A DNA stretch of 35,269 nucleotides from Paenimyroides tangerinum (lineage in GTDB: Bacteria > Bacteroidota > Bacteroidia > Flavobacteriales > Flavobacteriaceae), in NCBI RefSeq assembly GCF_003865405.1, contig NZ_RQVQ01000030.1, positions 241 to 35,509 of the forward strand. Direction: 5' to 3'. Positions 24,575 through 31,949 of this stretch are shown in pieces (the stretch's first letter is position 1; every line of letters begins with the position of its first letter). A program made the translations under genes and the position numbers. The notes under the pieces were generated by a model that was not told the DNA's origin, did no database searches, and saw nothing but the letters and a program-made list of their open reading frames with translations.

Positions 24575-25355
24575 ATTTTCAATTACTATTTGCTTATTCA
24601 TAGGTTTATGGTTCGGGTTTTCGCAAATCGATTGGGTTAATATTTTCAGAATTGATGAGTTAAATGCAAAAACAGAAGAGCAATTAGGAGATTTAAGTTG
24701 GGACTATTTCTCTATTTCAGAAAATGAAATTCAAGAAAATGAAATTTTAAAAACAGTTGATTCATTAGTAAATCATATTGCAATTGCAAACGGAATTGAA
24801 ACTGATAAAATAAAACTTCATATCATAAATACAGATGAAGTTAATGCTTTTGCACTTCCTGATGGACATTTGGTTTTAAACTCACAATTGATTTTAGAAG
24901 CAAAAAATCAAGAAGAATTAGCTGGTGTTATTTCTCATGAATTGGCACATATTGAATTAGACCATATCAACGAAAAAATAACTCAAGAAATCGGACTTGC
25001 CGTTTTGATTTCTGCAATTTCTGGTGGAAACAATCAAGTAATCGGTAATGTTGTACATACACTTTCTTCAACTGCTTTTGATCGTAAAAATGAAGAAGAT
25101 GCAGATTTAACTGCGGTTATTTATTTAGAAAAAGCAAATATTAATCCAATTCCGTTTGCAGATTTTTTAAATAGAATTGCAGACGAAGATCCAAATTCAG
25201 AATTCGAAACTTGGTTCAGTACACACCCAGATTCAAAAGAAAGATCTAAATCTGTATTCAAAAAAATAAATAAATCAAAAACAGATTATATCCAAATCAT
25301 CAATAATTCTACTTGGGAAAAACTAAAAGAGCAACTTTCTAATCTTGATAAATAA
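24555..25355 (+). CDS. M48 family membrane-anchored zinc metallopeptidase
   Basis: A 266-residue peptidase with an N-terminal membrane anchor (about 4-23) and an M48 catalytic domain. The zinc motif is HELAH (His128, Glu129, His132) in VISHELAHIELDH, and the third ligand lies in the NEEDADL helix (about 179-185). VNAFALPDGHLVLN is the typical substrate strand. The single anchor places the catalytic domain outside the cytoplasm (positive residues at the N-terminus), like BepA/LoiP-type quality-control proteases. It is the last gene of the TM2-DUF2752-DUF4870 set, so its targets may be those membrane proteins or their products; this is inference. Confidence 0.9.
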   Translation: MKKIIFEFSITICLFIGLWFGFSQIDWVNIFRIDELNAKTEEQLGDLSWDYFSISENEIQENEILKTVDSLVNHIAIANGIETDKIKLHIINTDEVNAFALPDGHLVLNSQLILEAKNQEELAGVISHELAHIELDHINEKITQEIGLAVLISAISGGNNQVIGNVVHTLSSTAFDRKNEEDADLTAVIYLEKANINPIPFADFLNRIADEDPNSEFETWFSTHPDSKERSKSVFKKINKSKTDYIQIINNSTWEKLKEQLSNLDK

Positions 25356-25441
25356 TTAGAATAATTTTTGGTTAAATAGCGTTTGTAAAAAAAAATCTAC
25401 TTTAAAACACTTCATAAATATTTTAATAAACTAAAAAAATT

Positions 25442-25504
25442 ATGAGAATTAAAGTAGCTATCGCAATTATTTACAATCACTTAATTATTGGTTACGGAAT
25501 TTAA
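25442..25504 (+). CDS. Possible 20-residue peptide gene
   Basis: ATG at 25442 opens MRIKVAIAIIYNHLIIGYGI and ends in TAA. It lies in the gap between the M48 gene and the Lgt-like gene and has a hydrophobic, membrane-peptide-like composition. There is no clear ribosome binding site, and short frames like this arise easily by chance in such A+T-rich DNA. A truncated relic is equally possible. Confidence 0.2.
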   Translation: MRIKVAIAIIYNHLIIGYGI

Positions 25505-25557
25505 TGCTTACTAAAAACGTAAATTCAAAAAACAATTCATAAATCTACTCTTATTTA

Positions 25558-26328
25558 ATGCAAATAGAATTCCCTGTAACTGTAACACTTTTCGGATATT
25601 CAGTTCTCATTCATCCGATTCTTGAATGGATTGGAATTTTTCTTGCAATGAGATTATATGCAATTCTTAAAAAGAAAAAAAAATCTGATTTATCAAGTAC
25701 ACAATCATTAAGTATTGTAATTGGTGCTTTGATTGGAGCGCTTATCGGTTCAAAAATTATTGGAACTTTAGAGAATCCTGCAGCTATTTTTGAAGTAAAA
25801 AATCAATTCTTGTATTTTTGGACAAGTAATACAATTGTTGGCGGATTAGCTTTTGGAATTCTTGGAGTCGAATTAACAAAAAAAATCATCAAATACAACG
25901 AAAGTACCGGCGATTTGATGGTTTATCCGTTAATTTTAGCAATGATAATCGGACGAATTGGTTGTTTCTTGACAGGAGTTTTTGAAAACACTTTCGGAAT
26001 TCCTACAGATTTCATCTTCGGAATGTATTTAGGAGACGCTTATCTACGGCATCCAGTTACGCTTTATGAAATTGGTTTTCTAATTATTTTTGCGTTTGTA
26101 AATTATTTTATTTCAAAAAAAATGACATTTCCTTCTGGATTTTTGTTTCAATTTTTCATATTGAATTACTTCACATTTCGATTCTTCCTTGATTTTATAA
26201 AACCAAAAATAAATATAATCTTCAATTTAAGTACCATTCAGTTAACTTGTTTATTTATGATATTATATTATTGTATATTGATTTTTAAAAATAGAAAATC
26301 AATATATTTTAAAAACAAAAGGTATTAA
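25558..26328 (+). CDS. Divergent Lgt-like (prolipoprotein diacylglyceryl transferase family) membrane enzyme
   Basis: A 256-residue polytopic membrane protein with about seven helices and the skeleton of Lgt: an N-terminal FGYSVLIHPILEWIGI, VGGLAFG (about 94-100) where Lgt has its HGG loop, IGRIGCFLTG (131-140) where Lgt has GRxGNFINGE, and LRHPVTLYE (163-171) for RHPTQLYE. The conserved Arg133 and Arg164/His165 remain, but the Lgt catalytic His (E. coli His103) is absent, the GNF Asn is Cys136, and the following Glu is displaced. It is therefore probably not the housekeeping Lgt but a paralogue with another acceptor or donor. It starts a run with two tandem mini membrane proteins and a Tes-like radical SAM protein. 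A lipid-transfer role is inferred. Confidence 0.72.
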   Translation: MQIEFPVTVTLFGYSVLIHPILEWIGIFLAMRLYAILKKKKKSDLSSTQSLSIVIGALIGALIGSKIIGTLENPAAIFEVKNQFLYFWTSNTIVGGLAFGILGVELTKKIIKYNESTGDLMVYPLILAMIIGRIGCFLTGVFENTFGIPTDFIFGMYLGDAYLRHPVTLYEIGFLIIFAFVNYFISKKMTFPSGFLFQFFILNYFTFRFFLDFIKPKINIIFNLSTIQLTCLFMILYYCILIFKNRKSIYFKNKRY

Positions 26329-26374
26329 TATTCTGATTTTTTATGTAAATTTAATCACATTAACCAAATATATT

Positions 26375-26608
26375 ATGTTAAAAATTTATTTCATAGAAGG
26401 CGGACTTGGTGATAATTTTATATTGTTTTTAATCCTGATTTTTATTGGAATCGCATTTTTGTTTGGATGCATCTGCTCTGTAATAAGTTATATTTATAAT
26501 TCTTCTAATAATATAAACAAAAGCTCAAAATATTACTGGAATGTAATTTGGGTTTCAGGCTTAATTGGAATAATGGTTACAGGAATGGTTTGTGGTGCTG
26601 CTTTATAA
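26375..26608 (+). CDS. Mini membrane protein A (paralogue of the next gene)
   Basis: A 77-residue protein with two membrane helices (about 14-40 and 56-76) joined by the short loop YNSSNNINKSSKYY. The C-terminus is TGMVCGAAL with a Cys close to the end. It is 46 bases after the Lgt-like gene and 16 before its paralogue; the NSS..I.K...YY loop and the GMVCG ending align without gaps with the next protein. I do not recognise a named family. An additional FGCIC lies in helix 1. The position in the operon suggests a partner, or a substrate, of the flanking enzymes. Confidence 0.7.
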   Translation: MLKIYFIEGGLGDNFILFLILIFIGIAFLFGCICSVISYIYNSSNNINKSSKYYWNVIWVSGLIGIMVTGMVCGAAL

Positions 26609-26624
26609 ATTTAAAAATTAAATT

Positions 26625-26819
26625 ATGATTTTATCTATTTTTATTATTGCTTTTATTGTTTTTGGAATGATTGGAGTTGGAATTATGTATGCAATAAACA
26701 GTTCGAAATCAATTGATAAACCAATTAGTTATTATATTTTAATTTTTATTTTATCAAATGTTATCTGCTTATTAGTTTCTGGATTAGTTTGTGGAATAAT
26801 GTTTTCATCGCTTTTATAA
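26625..26819 (+). CDS. Mini membrane protein B (paralogue of the previous gene)
   Basis: A 64-residue protein with two membrane helices (about 2-24 and 37-58), the loop INSSKSIDKPISYY, and the C-terminal SGLVCGIMFSSLL. It aligns without gaps with protein A over about 50 residues: NSS(N/K)(N/S)I(N/D)K, YY, and (T/S)G(M/L)VCG are shared. The tandem pair points to a local duplication with both copies kept. Genes are 16 bases apart on each side, so it is co-transcribed with the radical SAM gene. No family name recognised. Confidence 0.68.
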   Translation: MILSIFIIAFIVFGMIGVGIMYAINSSKSIDKPISYYILIFILSNVICLLVSGLVCGIMFSSLL

Positions 26820-26835
26820 AAAAATTATAAGATTT

Positions 26836-28239
26836 ATGCCTGTAAGAAATTATACATATTACGATTATACAATCAGTCTTTGTCCAGAATGTTTGAAGCG
26901 AGTTGGAGCAAAAATTGTAATTGAAGAAGATCAAGTTTTCATGAACAAACGTTGTCCCGAACATGGTTTCTTCAAAACAAAAATAGCTACTGATGTTGCA
27001 TATTACAAAAACATCAGAAATTTCAATAAAGCTTCAGAAATGCCTTTGCATTTTGGAACAGAAGTAAATTATGGCTGTCCGTATGATTGCGGTTTGTGTG
27101 TTGACCATGAGCAACATTCTTGTTTATCAATCGTTGAAGTTACAGATCGTTGCAATTTATCGTGTCCAACTTGTTATGCAATGTCTTCTCCGCATTATGG
27201 TTCGCATCGGACTTTAGAAGAAATCGAAGCTATGTTTGATATTATCGTAAAAAATGAAGGCGAACCAGATGTCGTTCAAATTAGTGGCGGAGAACCTACC
27301 ATTCATCCTGATTTTTTTAAAATTATGGATATCGCAAAATCCAAACCAATCAAACATTTAATGTTGAATACCAATGGAATTCGAATTGCGAATGATCCTG
27401 GTTTTGCAGAAAAATTAGCTACTTATGCACCAGAATTTGAGATTTATCTTCAGTTTGATTCTTTTAAATCAGAAGTTTTAGAAGATTTTCGCGGCAAAGA
27501 TTTGACAGATATTCGAATGAAAGCTTTACAGAAATTGAATGATTTAAATCTTTCAACTACTTTGGTTGTTGTGCTTCAGCAAGATAAAAACGTGGATGAG
27601 ATTGGTAAAATAATCGAATTTGCATTGAAACAAAAATGTGTACGTGGAGTTACTTTTCAACCGGTAGAAATTGCTGGTAGAAATCGAGATGACTCTGCAA
27701 ACGAAAAAATCACTTTGACAGAAGTTCGCCAAGAGATTTTAAATCAATTTCCAATTTTAAATGGCGATGATATCATTCCAGTTCCTTGTAATCCGGATGC
27801 GTTGGCGATGGGATATATTCTCAAATTAGAAGATGAAATTATTCCTTTAACTCGGTATATTAATCCGGCAGATTTGTTAAATAACGAAACAAAAAATACG
27901 ATTGTTTATGAACAAGACGAAGGTTTGAAAATGCAATTAATCGATATTTTTAGTACTGGAATTTCTGTTGATAAAGTTCAACCAAAAGTCGATCAACTTC
28001 TTTGCTGTTTACCTGGAGTTTGCGCACCAAATTTAGATTATGATAATTTATTTCGAATTATTATCATGAATTTTATGGATGCTCATGATTTCGATGTTCG
28101 AGCAGTAAAAAAATCTTGCGTTCACATTGTAAATAAAGATTTGAAATTAATTCCGTTTGAAACCATGAATTTATTTTATAGAGACGACAAACAAAAATAT
28201 TTGGAAGAATTACGAAAAGATGATAAAGTTCTATTTTAA
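26836..28239 (+). CDS. Radical SAM protein of the tetraether-lipid-synthase-like (Tes/MJ0619) group
   Basis: A 467-residue radical SAM enzyme. The SAM cluster is C106-x3-C110-x2-C113 in TDRCNLSCPTCY, with SGGEP at 150-154. The N-terminal part has C16-x2-C19 and a C40PEHG turn (rubredoxin/zinc-ribbon-like), and directly before the core is a second C81-x3-C85-x2-C88 block (GCPYDCGLC) with Cys96. Further cysteines are CC at 390-391, C396 and C428. From memory, this pattern (GCPxDCGLC-xx-H-x-QH-x-C-L followed by the core) is that of archaeal Tes, which joins lipid chains by C-H activation, and of MJ0619. The flanking Lgt-like enzyme and mini membrane proteins support a lipid or membrane substrate, but the bacterial product is unknown; a pterin methylase-like role is an alternative. 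Start ATG 26836 comes 16 bases after gene B. Confidence 0.82.
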   Translation: MPVRNYTYYDYTISLCPECLKRVGAKIVIEEDQVFMNKRCPEHGFFKTKIATDVAYYKNIRNFNKASEMPLHFGTEVNYGCPYDCGLCVDHEQHSCLSIVEVTDRCNLSCPTCYAMSSPHYGSHRTLEEIEAMFDIIVKNEGEPDVVQISGGEPTIHPDFFKIMDIAKSKPIKHLMLNTNGIRIANDPGFAEKLATYAPEFEIYLQFDSFKSEVLEDFRGKDLTDIRMKALQKLNDLNLSTTLVVVLQQDKNVDEIGKIIEFALKQKCVRGVTFQPVEIAGRNRDDSANEKITLTEVRQEILNQFPILNGDDIIPVPCNPDALAMGYILKLEDEIIPLTRYINPADLLNNETKNTIVYEQDEGLKMQLIDIFSTGISVDKVQPKVDQLLCCLPGVCAPNLDYDNLFRIIIMNFMDAHDFDVRAVKKSCVHIVNKDLKLIPFETMNLFYRDDKQKYLEELRKDDKVLF

Positions 28240-28339
28240 TCTTTTTTCTGAAAAACAACGTATTTATAATGTCTTACCTTTAGAGAATGAGCTAATTTTT
28301 TTGACAACAATGATTTCAGATTCAATTCAAAAAACTAAC

Positions 28340-28375
28340 AAATTCCATATTTTACTTTAGTAAGATATGGAATTT
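28340..28375. terminator. Long hairpin between convergent genes
   Basis: A 16-bp stem with one G-T pair (AAATTCCATATTTTAC with GTAAGATATGGAATTT) and a 4-base loop, about 100 bases after the radical SAM stop and 88 bases beyond the stop of the minus-strand gene at 28463. On the minus strand a T-rich stretch follows (GTTAGTTTTTT), so it most likely terminates that transcript. Confidence 0.6.
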
Positions 28376-28462
28376 AAAATTAAAAAATCTTACAAAGTTT
28401 GATTTACAGACTGAAATATTGTTAAATCTTATAATTAATAAATTTGCTATTCAATTTTTATA

Positions 28463-29587
28463 TTACTTAACATCTTCAATCATTAAATGAAATAATGGTT
28501 GAAGTGCTTTTGATTTTCGCCAATCAATTGATTTTAATTTTAGATTTAAATTCTGATTTTGCAAGATTAGTAAAGAATCATTTTCTGAATATTGATAGTT
28601 TAAATAAATCTTATCATGTCTTAAATTTTCGAGTACAATTTGATTTTCAGTTATAAAATATTTAAAATCTGTTTGTTTTTCATTCTTATTCATAAAAATC
28701 AAATATTCATTACGATGAAAAAAAACATATTCAATTTCAGTCGAATCAGATATAGTTTTATAAGCACCATGCAAAAAAGGTCGCTGTATTAAATCATCAT
28801 TAAACTGATTTTGTGCTAAAAAAGGAGAAATACAATTCCAAACTACAAAACAAACAAAAAAGGTTTTCAAACTTAATCCCAAACGTTTAAGCCAAATATT
28901 TGAAACATTAGCAACATTTTCTGGTTTTAGAACTTTCCATATTTTAATCCAAAAATATCTTGAAACATATAAACTAATCAAGAAAAGTAAACTTGAAAAT
29001 AGTTTTACTGAAATATCAAACGAGAAGTTTATGGTAATAATTTGCAAGAAAACAAAACAAGAAAGCATTGCTCCAACAATTTTGGTTCTTGGAATTAGTA
29101 ATAAAATAGCAATTCCAACTTCGATTAATCCTAAAATTAATGAATAAGAATATGATGTTCCCATCGTACTCCAAAACAAAATATCACGGTCTAAATTACC
29201 AAAACGTGTAAAAAGAATGTTGGGTTCAGGAAGATAAAATTGTGCTTTAAAAACCTTATCAAATCCATATTTGAGAAGAATTAAGGCTAAATAAAAACTA
29301 AAAAGACTTTCAAAATATTTAGATTTAATTCTAAAACTCTTGATAAAAGAAAAAACAATTGAAATAAGAAACAAACAACCAATTAAAAGAAACATCGATA
29401 AACTATCCGATGAAAAATCAATTCGAGCAATTGGCTTTTGAAAAATTGAATGAGCTAAAAAAGTTATGAATCTACCAAAAACAAAATTCGTAATTGAAAA
29501 TTGTATTGAACCTAAAAATCCAACTGAAAAAAAAATTATAAACAGAAAAATAAAATTTCTTAAAACAGAAGATAAATAGGATTTCAT
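28463..29587 (-). CDS. DoxX-like polytopic membrane protein
   Basis: A 374-residue protein with about seven hydrophobic segments in the first 270 residues and a C-terminal soluble domain (about 275-374). The segment LKYGFDKVFKAQFYLPEPNILFT, followed by SLILGLIEVGIAILLLIPRTKIVGAMLSC, resembles the DoxX/DoxD-like fold common in Bacteroidetes membrane proteins of unknown role. The extra soluble domain (EYVFFHRNEYLIF, ...LQNQNLNLKL) is beta-rich. It follows by 1 base the gene for the secreted protein at 29589, so the two are an operon. Confidence 0.7.
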   Translation of the reverse strand: MKSYLSSVLRNFIFLFIIFFSVGFLGSIQFSITNFVFGRFITFLAHSIFQKPIARIDFSSDSLSMFLLIGCLFLISIVFSFIKSFRIKSKYFESLFSFYLALILLKYGFDKVFKAQFYLPEPNILFTRFGNLDRDILFWSTMGTSYSYSLILGLIEVGIAILLLIPRTKIVGAMLSCFVFLQIITINFSFDISVKLFSSLLFLISLYVSRYFWIKIWKVLKPENVANVSNIWLKRLGLSLKTFFVCFVVWNCISPFLAQNQFNDDLIQRPFLHGAYKTISDSTEIEYVFFHRNEYLIFMNKNEKQTDFKYFITENQIVLENLRHDKIYLNYQYSENDSLLILQNQNLNLKLKSIDWRKSKALQPLFHLMIEDVK

Positions 29588-29588
29588 A

Positions 29589-30152
29589 TTACTTTTTTTT
29601 ACGAATTCCGAAAAAACCTACTGCACCAGAAATCAATAAAAAACCAAAAATTGTTGCATTAGAATTTCTGTTTTCTTTAGTTTTTTTCGTTTTTAATTTT
29701 TCCTTTTTTGGTGTGATATTCTTGTAAGTTTTCTTTTTAGCATCGTATTTTAAGAAAACAACGCTGTCAATATTATTTCTAAAATAATAATCCTTTTTTA
29801 GATTTGACTTTATGCTATCTAGATTTGAAATGATAAAAACGGGATTATCGATTAAAGTATCTTTTCCAGGTTTCCAATCTGTGGTGTCATTTGTATGAAA
29901 TTCACGACAAAATTCGCTAGTTACAATAACACTTTTATGTTCATCAATAAAAATTACAGTATCTAATTTTGAATTGATAACTCGTCTTTCAGGAGCAACT
30001 CCAAAATTAGCATCATTAACATCAAATATATCTTTAAAAACAGAATTTGAAAAATCTGCAGCATTTCCACTATGACTTTTGAATGCAATCATTTTTGTTT
30101 GCGCTTGCATTGAAAAACTAATTAAACCTAAAAATAAAACAACTTTCTTCAT
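29589..30152 (-). CDS. Secreted protein with C-terminal hydrophobic/basic tail
   Basis: A 187-residue protein. A signal peptide (cleavage probably after MQA, residue 17) is followed by a soluble domain (about 20-145), a Lys-rich linker with KKTKENRNSN, then a membrane helix FGFLLISGAVGFFGI and final RKKK. The tail has the tripartite look of sorting or anchor signals (helix plus basic cluster), although the preceding motif is NSNAT and no known sortase or exosortase motif is seen. It may simply be a single-pass protein with its domain facing the periplasm. It is the first gene of the pair with the DoxX-like protein; the family is not recognised. Confidence 0.68.
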   Translation of the reverse strand: MKKVVLFLGLISFSMQAQTKMIAFKSHSGNAADFSNSVFKDIFDVNDANFGVAPERRVINSKLDTVIFIDEHKSVIVTSEFCREFHTNDTTDWKPGKDTLIDNPVFIISNLDSIKSNLKKDYYFRNNIDSVVFLKYDAKKKTYKNITPKKEKLKTKKTKENRNSNATIFGFLLISGAVGFFGIRKKK

Positions 30153-30280
30153 AATTCACCGATTAAACACTAACAATCAACAAGATATAAATATAAAAAT
30201 TAATATTATAATATCTCGAATAATTGTTAAATATTATATTTTATAAATGAAACAAAATAATAAGTTCATAAATTTACATA

Positions 30281-30604
30281 ATGGAAAACAAACCACATTT
30301 TACGGCATTACTGACCTATTTAAATGAAGAAGAATCAGGAAAATCTACACCTTATCTAAACGGAACACGAGCTGGCTTTTTATTTTCATATCAAAACAAA
30401 ATCGTTTTTGGAAACAAGAATTTCACAGAACAAGATTTAGTTTATCCAAGTGATATTGTAAAAACGGAAATTACACTTTTTACAAATATCGCTACATTAA
30501 ATAAGATTTATGTTGGTTTAGATTTTGATTTTTTTGAAGGTGATGTTTTGATTGGTAAAGGAATTATAACAAAACTTCTAGATTCTGATTTTGTTGCAGA
30601 ATAA
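30281..30604 (+). CDS. Stand-alone EF-Tu domain 3-like beta-barrel protein
   Basis: A 107-residue protein that looks like the C-terminal (domain 3) barrel of elongation factor Tu without the GTPase: HFTALLTYLNEEESGKSTPYLNG corresponds to the EF-Tu stretch with K-E-E-GG-R-HTP-F-NG, then RAGFLFSYQ, then DIVKTEITLF and FEGDVLIGKGIITKLLD as the last strands. The protein is full length by itself, with no missing start. Related small proteins are annotated as EF-Tu C-terminal domain-related. The function is unknown; it could bind RNA or a protein partner. A TAAATTTA box only 5 bases before the ATG would give a nearly leaderless message. The reading of homology is by eye. Confidence 0.65.
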   Translation: MENKPHFTALLTYLNEEESGKSTPYLNGTRAGFLFSYQNKIVFGNKNFTEQDLVYPSDIVKTEITLFTNIATLNKIYVGLDFDFFEGDVLIGKGIITKLLDSDFVAE

Positions 30605-30605
30605 A

Positions 30606-30635
30606 AAACACTGTTAGTTTCAACCAACAGTGTTT
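30606..30635. terminator. Terminator between convergent genes
   Basis: AAACACTGTT at 30606-30615 pairs with AACAGTGTTT at 30626-30635. The T run is better on the minus strand, so it chiefly ends the mini membrane protein transcript. Confidence 0.7.
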
Positions 30636-30650
30636 ATCATATTTTTATTT

Positions 30651-30833
30651 TTATACTCTTCCTTTTAATGCGCTGAAAACCCAAGCATTTGCAAGAAATC
30701 CGATTCCAACAGCTGCAAAACCGTAACCAGAAATATCTCTATATCTGAACGCGCCTAAACATATTAGAAGAATTCCCATTACAAGCATAATTAAAGAGGC
30801 ATAACCTAATATTTTATTTTTATTTAAACCCAT
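30651..30833 (-). CDS. CAL67264-like small membrane protein
   Basis: A 60-residue protein with two membrane helices separated by RYRDISGYGFAAVGIGF, and ending WVFSALKGRV. The pattern of a short MGLNKN start, the GAFRY turn, GFAAVGIGF and the ALKGRV end is that of a small flavobacterial membrane family that I recall under the name CAL67264. Function unknown. It is downstream of holA by 32 bases on the same strand and may share its transcript. Confidence 0.72.
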   Translation of the reverse strand: MGLNKNKILGYASLIMLVMGILLICLGAFRYRDISGYGFAAVGIGFLANAWVFSALKGRV

Positions 30834-30865
30834 AACAAAATTATTTTAGCAAATATCGTTTAAAA

Positions 30866-31882
30866 TTAATTAAAAAACTTACCCAAAAGTTCTATTAACA
30901 AATCGTGATGTGACAAGGCGTTTGCTCCAACACCTTTACTTTTGACATCCATATCGCGTAATAAATTCACATTTTCACTACATTTTTTCATGCTATAATT
31001 TTTCGAACCAATAGTATAATCCTTCAAAAAATATTCAGAAACTTTCATATCACGAGCAATATCCTTTGGATTCACATTGTTGTTTTTGTATGTTATTCCA
31101 TGATATTGTAACAATTTTGAAAAGAAATTATAAATCAAAGAAGTCGTAACCACTAAAGGATTATTTTTAGTATTATCAGCAAAATACTTTGCGATTTGAT
31201 ACGCCTTATATGTATTTTTTTCGGCAATAGCCTTGATAAATTCGAAGTTATTAAATTCTTTACTGATACCAATATTTTCCTCAATATGGTCTGGAGAAAT
31301 CATTGTTCCTTCAGGTAAAATAATGGTCAGTTTATCAATCTCGTTTGCAATACGATTTAAATCGGTGCCTAAAAACTCAACTAACATTGAAGTAGCTTTT
31401 GGGTCGATTGTATATTTTTTGGTTGCTAGTATTTTTTTTAACCAACCTTCAATTTGATAATCTTTTAGTTTTTTACTTTCGTAAATCACTCCATGTTTTT
31501 CAATATTTTTATAAACTTTCTTACGTTTATCAAGTGTTTTGTATTTAAAACAAAAAACTAAAATTGTTGTTGTCTGAATATTCGAAAAATAAGAATCAAA
31601 TTGTTCAATTGTTCTTGCTAAATCCTGAGATTCCTTTACAATAATAACCTGATAATCTGCCATTAAAGGGAATCTTCTAGCATTTGAAATGATTTCATTT
31701 ATGGATACATCTTTTCCATACAAAACCATCTGATTAAAGCTTTTTTCATCTTCATTCAAAACATTATTAGCAATATATTCAGAAATTCTATCGATATAAT
31801 AAGGTTCATCACCCATTAAAAAATAGACTGGTTTTAACTCCTTTTTTTTGATATCACTTATAATCTTTTTTACTTCTTCCAT
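30866..31882 (-). CDS. holA: DNA polymerase III subunit delta
   Basis: A 338-residue clamp-loader delta subunit, which opens the beta sliding clamp during replication. The N-terminus KPVYFLMGDEPYYIDRISEYI is the family hallmark; next come SFNQMVLYG, ISNARRFPLMADYQVIIVKE, and the middle domain QIEGWLKKI, where the delta family binds the clamp. The C-terminal collar domain (about 215-338) ends in SHHDLLIELLGKF. The length is typical. It is divergent from a small nuclease-domain gene, with 67 bases between the two starts. Confidence 0.93.
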   Translation of the reverse strand: MEEVKKIISDIKKKELKPVYFLMGDEPYYIDRISEYIANNVLNEDEKSFNQMVLYGKDVSINEIISNARRFPLMADYQVIIVKESQDLARTIEQFDSYFSNIQTTTILVFCFKYKTLDKRKKVYKNIEKHGVIYESKKLKDYQIEGWLKKILATKKYTIDPKATSMLVEFLGTDLNRIANEIDKLTIILPEGTMISPDHIEENIGISKEFNNFEFIKAIAEKNTYKAYQIAKYFADNTKNNPLVVTTSLIYNFFSKLLQYHGITYKNNNVNPKDIARDMKVSEYFLKDYTIGSKNYSMKKCSENVNLLRDMDVKSKGVGANALSHHDLLIELLGKFFN

Positions 31883-31937
31883 AGTATCAAAATGGTAATT
31901 TTTTATTTACCTATTTTTATTAAAAGTTTTGTTTAAA

Positions 31938-31945
31938 TATATTTG
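31938..31945 (+). promoter_or_regulatory. -7 promoter box of the nuclease-domain gene
   Basis: TATATTTG matches TAnnTTTG exactly and ends 4 bases before the ATG at 31950, so transcription would start at or near the start codon (leaderless message). The reading frame is open upstream of it, but a TTG at 31929 would be in the promoter. Confidence 0.55.
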
Positions 31946-31949
31946 CATA

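Noticed and set aside
25442..25504. Precursor peptide for a radical-SAM-modified natural product
   Set aside because: The 20-residue frame has no leader/core features or repeated Cys, and the radical SAM protein resembles Tes rather than RiPP enzymes; kept only as a low-confidence short frame.
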